A stretch of 64,000 bases of DNA, taken from assembly GCF_031755915.1 (NCBI RefSeq), contig NC_083389.1, positions 16,857,001 through 16,921,000 of the forward strand, written 5' to 3'. Both the position numbers and the translations under genes were made by a program. This document shows, one piece after another, positions 49,101 through 62,119 of this stretch; position 1 is the first letter of the stretch; every line of letters begins with the position of its first letter. The notes under the pieces are model-generated. The model ran no database searches. It was not told the DNA's origin and saw only the letters and a program-made list of their open reading frames with translations. Source of the stretch: Ziziphus jujuba. Taxonomy: Eukaryota; Streptophyta; Magnoliopsida; Rosales; Rhamnaceae.

Positions 49101-50504
49101 TTTAAGATTTTCTATACTTGTAGGCTATTTTGGTGTTAAATCTTTTTAGATGGTGTGATTGAAATTCAGATTTTTAGAATTTTGAATCTTAATACTATAT
49201 TAAATTATTATTGATTTCAAAACTTAAGGTATTAAAAATAGATTTAACATATATCTAAATATATCTAACAAAACATAAAAGGTTACGCTATAAAATTCCA
49301 TGGTAAATTGGTGATGCAGTGATGACCCTAACTGCGGTTGAAGGAAAGCTAATAGGCGGTGGTCCTTAGTTCAAAGATAATCATTATGATGTTCCAACTC
49401 CCTGATTGCCTAAACTTGGATGATAAAGTGCACCATTCTGTGAAAGTTCATGGACACTAGCATGCAATAGCTTTATTATACATTACCATATCTTGTGATA
49501 CAGATAATTTGACTGTTTTTATAACAGTGAGCCTGGTATCAAAGCCAAATAGTACCATATGTAATACAATTTTGCTGTATGAGCATGCATATCCAAATTA
49601 TTATAAGCATGCAAATCAAATTACATGTAATTTATATAATATATTATTATATCACTCAATTATTATATGTAAATCATGGAATATATTATTTAAAATTACG
49701 ACTCTTATCCACACACACTGACATGAGCGTGTACACCTATGGCCAATTACTATATAATAACCACTACATAAAACAATTTAAGCAAAATATAGACAAATAT
49801 ATGTCGCCACTATCCATCACCATCATCATACCAGGAGATAAAGAACGCTATTCATTTCTAATATCCTTAGGTTTTTTATTATAGGAGGAGGGACCTGTTT
49901 TCCACAGCTCTTTTCCTGGACAAACTCTCTGCGCTCATTTAAACCAAATTGTACCAACCACTAACCAGTTTTATCTCATTTACATGTTAATGAAGTCTAT
50001 TAAATGTTCAACTGTCCACCATTGAACTTCTGCTACAGTACTACAGATATTATTTATTTATTTATTTATTTTTAAAAATTGCTTTTAAAGTGGTCTTTCA
50101 GATTTTTTATTTTTTATTTTTTTTTGGGGGTGAACCATGAAAGAAGTGGTATTTCAGATTTAGTAACATGCAGATGTTCCCCATAGCATAGATGAAGATG
50201 ATGGGAGTACAATATACTACACATTATTAGAAAGAGAGAGAGAGAGAGAGAGAAAGAGAAAGGTTCTTGTGGAATTGAAATAAAGGAAGCGCATGCTACT
50301 TCTGTATTGGATGGCAGCTAGCTTCCATGGCCAATTATAAGTAATAGACCTTTGCTTGCCTACCAAGATAAAAAGGGGAATTTTTGTAACCCTGAATAAT
50401 AAAGATTCCGATATTCCAATTTCAACTGCCACTCTATAAGTGGAACTCCTGCATATATATATACAATCTCCATTTCCACTGTTACCCTATAATGTATGTG
50501 TGAA

Positions 50505-50595
50505 CTAAGTTGGCCTAATAGTATAGCCGTTAAATCCGCTTTTGAAGCTGTGGGTTGAAGTCACGCTGCTTCGGTTTAGATTAGGAAACGATGTC
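50505..50595 (+). mobile_element. Probable tRNA-derived SINE head or tRNA pseudogene
   Basis: AGTTGGCCTAATAGTATAGC (50508) resembles a pol III box A, and GTGGGTTGAAGTCACGCT (50550) resembles a mutated box B, about 40 bp apart as in a tRNA. Arms do not pair well enough for a functional tRNA. Confidence 0.45.
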
Positions 50596-52246
50596 AATGA
50601 GGTAATAAGCTAATGTCTTGGTCTAATTTCGATTTATAAAAATGACACTTTTTAATCTTGGTCATGCATGTACCAATTTGGTAAAATAACATATAAACAC
50701 TTGCTGAATATATATATATATATATATTAAAAAAGGCAAGTGCCCAAATCTCTCTCCAAGAAGATTGCATATTGGTCTTACATTTTTCACACAAAAATAG
50801 ACAGGTCCACCAGGATTAAAAATCCGAACTGTCTTTTATAAAGACTCGCCTGAAAGACACAACACAACACTTCCGGATTATTGATGCTGTTTTGTATCGT
50901 AATTCCTTTGTCATAAATGTGTGTGTGTGTATTTACTTATTTTTTTATATTTTATTTTTATTTTTATTTTTGGTTTTCGCTCTCACAAGACACAACATTT
51001 CTCTAACTTTTGGGTCGCTGTGGTCACCTTGTGTGTGAATATTGTTCATCAGTAGCTTTCTGTAATATTGATGGTAAGCCATTAATGCTGTCTCCCACTT
51101 CTTTCTAACTCTCTTTGCTCTTCTCTCCTGCCTATTTCTATTTCCATATTGTAGTACCTTTTCTCAACTTTCTGAGATCCAAAGATAATAAACAACCAAA
51201 GACAATTTTCATAATGCATAACTTTGAACTATTATTTTCTTGTCAGATTAGTCAACTAATGCAATTTTCCTTCATAAATTAAGCAAAATTAAATCTTGCA
51301 TATTGTCCACGAATGATATAAAATTGTTTCTAAACTAAGTCATCAAATTGTTTATGTTTAATTTCATTAAATTCATATTTTAAAATACATGAATGAACTT
51401 AATTGATAAGAAAATAATAGTTCAAATGCAATACGAAAGATTCTGTAGTATAGAAGGCAATATGCAAAAAGTAACATGATTGAGGCCGATAAAATGTAGA
51501 TACACTTACCTGTTTTATAACTTTCAAGTTCCTAGTTCTATCTCCTTGTAGCGTTTGTATTTTTTTTTTTTAAATTAATTATGCTGATAATTTGTCACCA
51601 ACCCTTGAGGGTTTGCCTTTCTTTCAACAAGGCCCCCTTGGTTTTTTTCAGAAATTATCAATTATACTTATGGAGGAGGTACAAATGGTAGAGATTGATG
51701 TTAATAAGTGTGCGTGAATGTAACAATTGGGAAGACAAGTGAAAATATTTTGAAACCATTTTGGAGGTAGATAGATGATATTTTTATAATAAAAGAGGTC
51801 TGATTGAATTTAAAGTAAATTTCAAGATAGCAAATTAATATTAACCCACCTGCTTTTCTAGCCCACACGCATCAAAATTTCACTTCACTATTTTAATTTT
51901 TTATTATTATTATTTTTCCTTCATAATCTCTATGGTTGTTAGTTCTTTGATGGGTAGAAACTATTACAATAAACTTTAAATAGTGATGTGTTAATACTTA
52001 ATATTAAGCCACCTACTTTGGCTTCCAAAGTAACTTTTTTTCACACCAAATGAAAAAAGACTTAAGGCATTGTTTAAAAAATTATTTTCCCCCGCCCCCC
52101 AGTTTTAAGAGACCAAGGAATTAGGTGATATTGAAAGATGTTGGTGAAGTGGTACAACATTTTTAAGTGGCACACAGAAAGTTAATAAGCTAATAATGCA
52201 TAATGGTCATGATCGTGTAACATCTCAAAAAGTGCATCCTACAGCT

Positions 52247-52276
<30 letters not shown>

Positions 52277-52281
<5 letters not shown>

Positions 52282-52896
52282 GTGACAATTTAGATCATGA
52301 CATGGCGCCACGATTTGAAAATGATACAGAATAAATGAATTTGGATCATAATTTGATCAACCTGTTTAATACGATTATTAATCGTGTCATTTTCGAGTTG
52401 ATCCGTTTAATTCGAAATTGATCCGTTATAATCAATTTATTAAACATGTCAATTTCAATCCGACACGATTATATAGCTATTACAACCTATTTAAATTTAA
52501 TTTTAAATTATAATTTTATCCATAATATAATATTTAATAACTAAAAAATATTATAAATTAAAAACTTTATAAAAACAATTTTCTATTATTAATTTTTTAA
52601 AGAAAAAAATAAATCTTTAATAAAATAAAAATAAATAGGATAATTTTTGAATTAATAAATTAATTTCCAAGTTAACGGGTCAATTTAAGGTTAACAAGTT
52701 AATAGATTAATATGACCGGTTAAAGTAATTGTGTAAACGGATCGTGTTGTGTTCATCTGTTTATAAACAGATCAGATTAGTATTTTAGACACCTGACACA
52801 ATTAATAAATGGATTGTATTTGGGATAGATATTTTTGACACGATTATTAAACGAATTGACACGAATACGATCCATGAACTCGAATTGCTAGACCTA
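52277..52896. mobile_element. hAT-like MITE (about 620 bp) between TA arrays
   Basis: The left end is TAGAGGTGACAATTTAGATC. The right end read in reverse is TAGGTCTAGCAATTCGAGTT. Subterminal parts carry many CACGATTATTAA, GACACGATTA and GATCCGTTTAAT motifs on both strands. Both ends abut TATATATA, compatible with an 8-bp target duplication but ambiguous because of the TA array. It has no coding capacity. Elements with GGTGGCAATT-type ends are common in plants (from memory). Confidence 0.6.
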
Positions 52897-53465
52897 TATA
52901 TATATATATATACACCTTGTCCTCCCAGGATTCTATGTAACCAATACTCAACTGTAGCTCATTTTTACATATCAATTCCAAGTTGTCCGGACTCTGGAGA
53001 AACACAATCCACATAGATTGCACACCAGATATACATGTATAGTCTAATCACCCATATAGTTTTGGCTTCTATGCATATTTCCTAGAACAAATTTAGGTTC
53101 CTTTAACTGAGGTAACCAGATTCACACTCATCTATATTATATTGGGTATATGCTTCTTTTATGACAAAAAATGACTTTTTCGGTTTTTTTGTTTTTTTAG
53201 TTGCATAGTTTACCTTGTTTTGAAAAAAGTTCTCTTATAATTTATAAGAAAGAGATTTTATTTGTACTCAATTGGGCTGTAATGGAACTTGAACAAGACC
53301 CAATGATTAATGGGCTTAAGGAATTTAAGTAGGAGTCAATTTTGACAGGCTAGGCCTTTATAAACTTTCAATGGCGGCAAGATCCAATCTAATCGTTATG
53401 ATTGCAGTCTGTAGACCAACGTGCAAAATTCGTAATTCCATGCTCACACAACTGGTTTGACCACC

Positions 53466-53498
<33 letters not shown>

Positions 53499-54760
53499 TA
53501 TACACACACTAATGATCTTTCTCTTTTGTAAATTTAGTTATATATTTTCATTTGTTTTCGTTTTTGAAATTTTAACTTTTAAATTTCATTATTTTTAGGG
53601 CTAACCTATTTTTATTAAGTTAAAAACATTTTAATCGTCAATTATCATATTTTTATCTTCTACATGCACATATATATATATATACACACACACACACAGG
53701 TAATTGAGCTATAATTTACCTTCTAAATGTTTTATATGTATTAAATTTATATATAAAAGTTATGAATAAAATTATGCACAAAATGGAGGGTATTGTAGCA
53801 GAGATGGAATTACTTTTTTTCGATGTAATTTAAAAATATACAATATAATTCTATAGAAATTATTGAGAAGATATTAGTATAATTAAATTAAGAAATGGGA
53901 AAAAAATAGGAATATTTGTTTTTTATCATATTTTTTATTTGTTTGTTTGTATAATTGATGATGGTGACTCGTCCATAAGCCTGCCTTACATAAATATTCT
54001 GATTTATATATTCTGTATTGCTTTAAGATAGATACCAAAGAGGATCTGTTTGTGATATTTCCTCAAAAAAAGAATTCAAGAATATGAGAATTCCTTCGGT
54101 TGTCCTTTCAGACGTACACGCGCAAGGCCCGAGTTAATCAAATTTACTCTAAATTAGAGGACCACTTTTGAAAGAAAAAGGACATTCTATCAATCACATT
54201 TTTATTTTCTCCTTTTAGAATGCAATTAGAAAATTTTTAAAAAAAAATGATGTATATGATAAAATATCATAGATTAAACAAACTTAAAGATGCTGAAACT
54301 TAAGAAACAGCAACTAAGAATAAAAACGATGAGTTAACTTGCAAAAAGATATGAGAGAAAAAAATTGTAGCCAAAAAAAAAAAAGAAAAAAAAGAGAGAA
54401 AATTATAGGATATACATGAAGAAAAATGTAAGGCTGCTTTGAGAATCATAGATTGATTGATTATTCTATATTCCCAAAACAATCACAAAAAGGAAAGGGA
54501 ATTGAATTTGAAAGTAGAAATTCTTGCGTTGGGTCTATTTTATATGTAAGAAAGCATCATAGATTGGAAGTATTTGAAAAATATAATTGATGATTTTTTA
54601 TCTGAAAATGAAGGATTCAGATTAAAATTATTGCATAAGAAACGATACTTTTGTCACCATAATACACTTGAAAGGACGAGCAATTAGTGGGTAAGGAAAG
54701 AACAAATTTGGTGGAGGAAATGAATGGCCAAGTGCTCCTTCAATAATATTTATATTTTTA

Positions 54761-56182
54761 GGTGCCGTTTGTTAATCGTGTGTTTGTTTTTATTTTTATT
54801 TTTTTATATTTTTAATTATGTGTGTTTAATTCTTTTATTTCAAATGTTTATTAGTATTAGAGGATATATTCAATTTGAATTTTAATAAATTTTTGTAGAT
54901 TTTTTAAGTTATTAACTTTTAAAAAGTTTTATAAATTTTATGAACTTTTATTAAGTTTATATAATTATGAAGGACTTTTATCGACTTTTTGTATTCCTAA
55001 ACTTTACTAAACGTTTATAGAGTTAGAAAATTTTTTATGGAATTTTATTGACTTTCATTTTTAAAATATGTGATAGAGTGTTTTTTTTTTTTTCAGTAAT
55101 TCTATACTTACCAAATTTATTGACTAAAATGTTGGTAAACAATCAATTAACATTATACAATTGGCTTTTTCTCCTATAATCATAAACTATAAATAATATA
55201 TCAACATTCACATACTATCATATCATTATTTACCAAAATTTTGGTCATAAAATCTTGTATTATAGCATTACTTTTTCTTCTCATATTGCTAATTATTTTC
55301 TTAAAAAAATCAAAATATAGATAAATCACATCAAGAAGGAAAATTTACTAGTTATACTAGCAATTAATGATAATTTTATAAAATTTATGAGATATATTTG
55401 AATTATCTTTATTTTAACACATATTTTTTTATTACTAGTTTATTAAAATTTAATAGCTACTATGAGTGATGTCATGTTATAACAATAGCAAACTAAGACC
55501 AAAAAGAAAAAAAAAAAAATTGGGGTTTAAATATAATCATCAAAGCCCTACACAGTACTTATGGATAATAGGGAGAGAGAGGGGGTTTGAAAAATATGTA
55601 ATTAATTTCAATTGAAGTTATTTAAAAAAAAAAAAATCTTCAAAAGTCTACAAAAGTTTTGGGGGTAAAGGATGAGGAAATTTTAAAACAAATATTTCTT
55701 CTTCTTTTTTTCAACTTAATAAAAGTATATAAAATATCAGGATTTGAAAGTGTTTATAAATGTCATTGTCATTTTAATACACTTGACTCTTATAGATTTT
55801 AAAAATTCTTAATTGAATATCCATGACTTTTAATGATTTTTTAAAAAAATTTTAAAAGTATATATTGAATATCACATAATTTTTATGAAATTTTTAAAGG
55901 TTTAAATTGAATATATCCAAACTTTTCAAATATCTATAAAAAATTTTAAAAATATTTAAAAATATTAATTGAGTACACTCCCTAGTTAGTATTTGTTAAA
56001 ATTTATTAGACATTTTAATAACTAAAAACTTAAAAGAAAAATATACAATTTGTTGTATTCAATTTGGTATTTGTTTCTTTTTTTTTCTCTTAATTTGTAG
56101 TTAACACTGTTACTAACATTAACAAACATTTAAAATAAGTAAGTTACATATAATTAAGTAAAAACAAACAAAAACCACCTAT
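54761..56182. mobile_element. Outer MITE of a nested pair
   Basis: The left arm (54761-54850, AGGTGCCGTTTG, GTGTTTGTTTTTA, TTAATTATGTGT) is matched in reverse complement by the right arm (about 56130-56182, AGGTGGTTTTTGTTTG, TTTTTACTTAATTATATGT). The two arms are separated by a second element inserted at 54859-55985. It is non-coding. Confidence 0.5.
54859..55985. mobile_element. Inner MITE with 8-bp flanking duplication
   Basis: The left end is AGAGGATATATTCAATTTGA. The right end read in reverse is CTAGGGAGTGTACTCAATTA. Long imperfect inverted arms are rich in ACTTTTAATGATTTTT-type phrases. TTAGTATT occurs directly at both edges (54851-54858 and 55986-55993), which looks like a target-site duplication of hAT length. 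There is no coding capacity. Confidence 0.65.
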
Positions 56183-56235
56183 AATACTACATGATAACTT
56201 AGTTTTTGACTTTCAGATTCTTTTAAAACTTTTAC

Positions 56236-56627
56236 GGTATGTTTAGATAAATGTAAAGTTAGTGGAAATCTAATTCACTTGGGAAAGTGATGATTTTCTT
56301 TTGTTTGGATGTTTATTGTAAGGTGAAAAAGTGTGGATCCAATAAATTAGATTCCCACCAGTGTAAAAAAATGTGTAGGAAAATTGTTCTCACATATATA
56401 GGTATCATTTTACAAATCACAGAAAAAATAGTTTTGAATTTTTTTTAAAATACATATTTATCATTAATTTATTATACAATATTAAATTTAATTACTTATA
56501 GATTCCAATTTTTCTATTACTCACCAAACATATCAAGAGAAAAATTAATTATTAGAAAACTAAATTTCAAGAAACTAAATCCGAAAATCAATTTCTCTCT
56601 CAACTTTGATATTTTTCAAACAAGGTC
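56236..56627. mobile_element. MITE family copy 1 (about 392 bp)
   Basis: The ends GGTATGTTTAGATAA and (reverse) GACCTTGTTTGAAAAA are imperfect inverted repeats. The whole segment aligns along its length with 62916-63310. Shared phrases include TTATACAATATTAAATTTAA, GTGATGATTTTCTTTTGTTT (copy 2 varies) and CAATTTCTCTCTCAACTTTG (copy 2 varies). Confidence 0.7.
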
Positions 56628-59020
56628 TTACTTCAGTTGTATATAATTGAATTATACTTTAGAGTTAGGCTTCTTATATAACTCTTAAGTTTTCAAAAAC
56701 TAGTCACCAAATATAAGAATAAAAAACAATTAAAACCATTTCAAAAAGCAGTTATAAAATGAGTATCATTTTAATAAATGTCTTTTTTTTTGTTATTACA
56801 AAAGATTATCATCCATACATATATATATATATATATATTTGATGCCTCAAACAAAAAAGAAAAAACAAATCATTAGGAACGTAAGTGTTATCAAACAAGG
56901 GTTAAATAATGAGTGGTTTATTAAGTGGAAAAAAGTTATATTCAGAATTTAAAAATGGGTACATTTATTAAATTTACAAAGAGGTCTACCTAAAAAATTA
57001 ATAGCAGTATTTTATTAGGAACATATATGATGGATTAAGTTACTTCAAAAAGTTAAAAGCATACTTTGTGTGGAAATGATTTGCTCTCATTTTCTTCTTT
57101 TGTTTTGGCCGTATATATATATATATATATATATATATTTCTTTTCTTTTTAGTTATTTATTTATTTTGTTATAAATACACAGAAAGGTCTTGACCTTTT
57201 ATACAAACACAATTTTGTATTTATCGATAAGTAGCAAGAAAAGATCATTTCTAGCACTATGATTGACATCACAGCTGGATTGAATTGATACTGGATAAGC
57301 ATCAAAACAAACAGTTGTAATGTGTAAGGTTGCAACTGCATTTTCATTGCTAAGTTTTTTCTTATTATATTTTATTTTTTTCATAGTCTTTAAGCCAGAC
57401 TAAGTCAGAAAACACAAATAGATTTGCCAACCCGTCCATTTCCTTAAGGGAAAACTCTGAGTATGAGTTACCATTTTAAAATTGGATTTGATTGAATGTT
57501 TTTTGGTCAATTTATTATCAAATATGATGATACAAAGTATTCCTTAAAACGATAAAAAAGATACATATATCTCATTAACCATTTTAGATTCGATGTGGAT
57601 GGTTATTGTAGTTGCCACATTGTAACATGCATTTTTTATGTTGTTGCATGATAATATAATATTTGCCGATTCGAATGCATAAAATTTCATCGTTTGAAAT
57701 GGATAACAATGCTCTTGATTTATAAGGTTAAAAGAGAAAAATGTTATTGTAGTGATGAACAATCATTTACTTTTATCTTGTTGACCATTCCAATCATAGA
57801 CAGAGCAATGAATGAAGTGTGAAAGCAAGGAGCACGAAGAGACACCTGTAGCAGCCTTTGCCACTAAATCATTTGATTAACCCATTTGGATCCACAAACG
57901 GGGTTTTGCTGAATAGAGCCATTTTAAATACCGACATCACCAACACTTGCATTGTACACATTAAATGGTACATTAAATGGCACGGTCTATTTATATAAAG
58001 ACTTTTATCAAAATTTTAAAAAAAAATCGACTTTATTATATATAGCTGTATAGATATATATAATAAAATTGATATTTAAAAAAAAAAAAAATTGATTTTG
58101 ATACAAATTTACTTACAAATGGACGGTATAGTAATCTCCTATATATATATTAAAAAATGTTCTAGCTGCCAAGCTACCCTCGTGGACAAAACCATTAGCT
58201 TCCTATTTTGAAAAGACAAAAATATAATAATTTAGTTTTCTTCATTCACGGACCATAATTTTTGTATCTATGTAATCTGCCTCTAAGAAAATATTTCAAT
58301 GACAAATAGCCAATAGTTTTGAATTTAAATCTCTTGTCTTCTATGGTGAAGAATTGTATTTAAGAATAGAATATAATGGACTTCAATATTAATAAGGGAA
58401 AAAATTATAGATTAAGAAAATAAAATGAAAGTTTTATTAAGAGAAACCAAAAAAATAAATTTAAAAAAATAAAAAAGAAAAAGAAAAAGTTGATGTACCT
58501 TCCTCATAGTTGATTAATTTGATTTCTAAATTAGCTACCACAACTACCACATAGGTAGACTAAGGATTCACCAAAAATTTTAAAAAAAAAAAAAAAAAAA
58601 AAAGAACATAGGAAGAAGTAGGTGCTTGTTTGGCCAATCAATAACCATGCTTCCTTTTAACTTTCTAACGTTTTCAGCATCTACCAAACGGTCCCTTTGT
58701 CTTTCTATACTTACACATTAAGCTTTTGACTGAAAAAAAAAAAAGAAAAAAAAAAAATTTGCAAAGAAAGATCCATCATCACCAACGATGAACCCTCAGT
58801 CCACTAAAAAATATTTTCCCTCTTTGACTCCCACGAAGCAAAGAAAACAATTTCCAGGGACATGTTTGCAAAATTTCCTATCAGTTATATATTTTAGGAA
58901 TTTTGACTGACTTTTTTGGTAATAAATTTTTTTTACAGTATTTCGGTTTCCAAGATTATTCGCCTACCTATTAAATCCGATTCCCTCGCAAGAACGTTTC
59001 TATTCCATGCTCTGTGTGTT

Positions 59021-59090
59021 CACACACACACACACACTCTTTCTCTCTCTCACACTCTCTTTCTCACTTTCACTCTTTTCCATATTTAGA
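59021..59090 (+). promoter_or_regulatory. CA/CT-rich leader tract of the PTPMT gene
   Basis: (CA)n followed by repeated TCTCTCTCACAC and CTTTCACTC, a pyrimidine-rich patch typical of plant core promoters and 5' UTRs. A possible 5'-UTR intron starts at ATCCACAG|GTATTT (59240), with an acceptor shortly before the ATG at 59421. Confidence 0.4.
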
Positions 59091-59420
59091 ATTCTCAGTC
59101 CCCAGATTTTCCCTAATTTCCATTTCCATGCCCAGTTTTTCATTTTTTTTTCGCTTCCCGATCGGTGTGCTTCTCTCCCAATTCGGTAAATTATTTTCAG
59201 TTTGCTCCCCTTCCATTTTTGGAACATCTTCAATCCACAGGTATTTTTATTTTTCTATTTATTTATTTATTTTTATTTTTTTCACTGTCTTTGGTTTTTG
59301 AATTTCTTTCGGGATTGATTCTATGATTGGTTTGGAAACTTGATCGCTATGTGGAATTAGGGTTCTTTATGTTGTTTTAAATTGAATTTAGGGTGTTAGG
59401 GTTTTGGTTCGGTTTGTGAG

Positions 59421-62119
59421 ATGAAGATCGAGGAATTGGATGATGTGGAGATTGATCAGAACGATAGCGTATATGGGAAGCAGATTGTTAGGGTCAATGC
59501 GAAGAGAGCTCTGGTAGGAGCAGGTGCTCGGATCCTTTTCTACCCGACGCTTTTGTATAATGTGCTTCGGAACAAGATGGAAGCCGAGTTCAGATGGTGG
59601 GATGAAGTTGACCAGGTTTTGATTTTTGTTCCATTTTTATGTTTTAATGAGCTCTGCACATTTTGGCTTTATCTGTGTTCTTATTAATATTAATTTATTT
59701 ATTATAATTTATTTTTGGGTTGGCTTCGTCTATCTGTGTTTGTTTTGTGAGAAAATGTATGAATTGAAGGAGGGAAAAGAAAGAATTTGGGATTTAAGTG
59801 GTTATCCAAACAAAGGGTTGAAGATATTATCTTTGTTTGATTGCTTTGGTATTTGAAACTGATGGAAGAAATTAAATTCGGCGACCCTTTTCTTTGACTA
59901 AGAGAGACTCAATTACTCCAATTGCTTAGTTTTATCGAACAACTTTCATCAATTTTTTAATATTTATTTTCTTATTTGAAAACAAAATGTTGATCATTAA
60001 TTGTTATTTTCAGTATTAAACAACATTTCTGGGCTTAAGTCATGGTTGAGTGCATTGATTTTATGCCTTGGAGATATTGTAGGCGGTTCATTTTGTCTTT
60101 TTAGTTGCTGAATGCATGACTACTTCTTACTTGAGTTAAAAAAGTATGTTTGAATGTAATTTTGTTTTATTAATGAAGGGCAATGCTTTTTCAGTTTCTT
60201 CTTCTGGGTGCAGTCCCATTCCCTAAGGATGTTCCGCGGTTGAAGCTGCTGGGTGTTGGTGGTGTTATCACACTCAATGAACCTTACGAAACTTTGGTTC
60301 CAACATCCCTGTATTATGTATGTTGATTCTGTGCCTAATATATTAGATACATTGAATTTTTTATTTTGAAGTATCATTTGTTTTGCCTATTCAATTGTAT
60401 ATGAACCCAAATGTACATAATACGAGTTTAGGAGAAAAAAAAAAGTGAAGGTGCTTGTGTCAGATAGGAGGTGGGGGGATAAAGTTGAGCATGTATAAAA
60501 GGGAATATGTGCAAGAAAGTGTTAGATATGATTGGAGTGTCATTTTATCCTCTTTAATCATGATAATTTTTCATTTATATGCACGCAATTGTTTTTGTAA
60601 TTTTGCATTAAAGGTGAGCTGGAGAGAAATATGGACGTTTAAACTTGTAATGCTATAATTGTTTTTTTTAATTTTTTTATTTTTAATATAAAGAAATATA
60701 GTTGAATTTTTATGGTTCTTAACATTGGAACTTCTGTCTGTTAATAATTTTCTGAGATTATTTTACTCCTCTCATAGATATTATAAATATAAATTTGTAT
60801 ATTGAAGATCCTTGAGGTTGATTCAAATAGGTTATTTGTTCATTTCTGCTCCAAAGTATTTCTATTAATTAAATGGTTTAATAAGCAAAATTGATAGAAT
60901 TTGTTTCTCTTTATGGGATTCACTTATTATTTTAATGTTTGATTGTTCTACAGGCACATGGGATTGACCACCTGGTAATTCCCACAAGAGATTATCTCTT
61001 TGCTCCCTCATTTGTGGATATTAGCCGAGCTGTGGAGTTTATTCACAGTGAGTGGTTATACTTTGATCTTAATTCTGCTTGCTACTGGTCCTTTTATATA
61101 TTTTGTTGAAATGTGCTTTCTGTTGTCTAAGTCTCGTTTTTGGATATAGGAAATGCATCTTGTGGTAGAACTACTTATGTCCACTGCAAAGCTGGTCGGG
61201 GAAGGAGTACTACCATTGTGCTTTGCTATTTGGTAAGATTTTTTACTTTGCATTGCTTATAAGGTTGATCTGTTTTAAGAACTGTTCTGTTGGATTAACT
61301 GATTTCTTGGACATTATAGGGTGGAGTTGATTTACATTTTGCAGGTGGAATACAAGAACATGACTCCAGCTGCTGCCCTGGATTATGTCCGTTCTAGAAG
61401 GCCTCGTGTTCTGCTAGCTCCTTCTCAATGGAAGGTAACCCTTATTGTTCTAGTTCATACAATTTCTTTATTAATTATTGAGCCTTTACTCTAGATTTTT
61501 TCACTATCAAAATGTTGGTAGTGTAATTGTTTCCCTTGTATTACTGTCTGGAATTGTGGTCTTGAAACAGAAGAGATGTTATATGATTCACATTGGTCTC
61601 AACAACACAATATTGATATGTCTATGATAATACCAAAAGAATAGCTCTTTTTCTACCAAAAAGAAAAAGAAGATATCTCTGTTCATCTAGCAAAAAGAAA
61701 AGAAGTTATAGATTTCTATATGAAAGTGGCATAGGATTTCTCTTTTCTAACTAGCATGTTTACTTAATTTGCATGAAGATATCTCTATGAAAGTGGCTTA
61801 AGATTTTTTTTTTCTAACTAGCATGTTTACTTAATTTGTGTATCATGATAAGCAGGCTGTTCAAGAATTCAGCGAACGTAGACCTTCTACTGCTCCATGC
61901 TCACCCTCAGGAGATGCTGTCTTTATTACAAAAGATGATCTTGAAGGTTATCATGGCACCAGTGATGATGCTGGTAAGCAACTTGCAGTTGTCCCAAAAG
62001 TTTTGAAGGCGAGTCCAATGATAGCAAGATTGTCCTGCCTTTTCGCTTCCTTGAAAGTTTCTGGTGGTTGTGTACCAGTAGTAAGGCGGTTGCCTGTACC
62101 TGAGCCACGTGCTTGCTGA
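59421..62119 (+). CDS. PTPMT1-like dual-specificity phosphatase (282 aa)
   Basis: Member of the PTPMT1 group of DSP/PTP phosphatases. Relatives dephosphorylate phosphatidylglycerophosphate in cardiolipin and PG synthesis; this substrate is inferred. Exons are 59421-59615, 60195-60317, 60954-61047, 61150-61232, 61345-61434 and 61856-62119, all GT..AG, summing to 849 nt. The catalytic loop is VHCKAGRGRST (Cys-x5-Arg), spliced with exon 4. A general-acid Asp probably lies in the PTRDYLFAPS loop. Upstream, FYPTLLYNVLRNKMEAEFRW and ITLNEPYE fit the family. The C-terminal extension after PSQWKAVQEF is about 80 aa, low in known motifs and ending VRRLPVPEPRAC. The N-terminal segment RALVGAGARILFYPTLLYN is basic and hydrophobic but not a clear mitochondrial presequence. 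It is the only gene here that I do not place in the Arabidopsis chromosome 4 block. Confidence 0.93.
61716..61838. repeat. 67-bp duplication at the end of PTPMT intron 5
   Basis: The TATGAAAGTGGC...TTTTCTAACTAGCATGTTTA...CTTAATTTG segment occurs at 61716-61771 and 61783-61838, directly before the acceptor at 61855. The copies differ by a few substitutions. Confidence 0.85.

Larger units (their letters stand above)
46434..59420. other. 13-kb divergent spacer upstream of LRR and PTPMT genes
   Basis: Each end should carry a promoter: the LRR gene at the left, the PTPMT gene with its CA/CT-rich leader at 59021-59090 at the right. In between are the 48905-49100 duplication, a SINE-like remnant near 50508, a hAT-like MITE at 52277-52896, the nested MITE pair at 54761-56182, one copy of a two-copy family at 56236-56627, and many (TA)n and poly-A/T runs. 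No protein gene is supported. Confidence 0.6.

Noticed and set aside
49310..49440. Possible tRNA or SINE around GGCGGTGGTCCTTAGTTCAA
   Set aside because: No convincing box A at the proper spacing and no cloverleaf.
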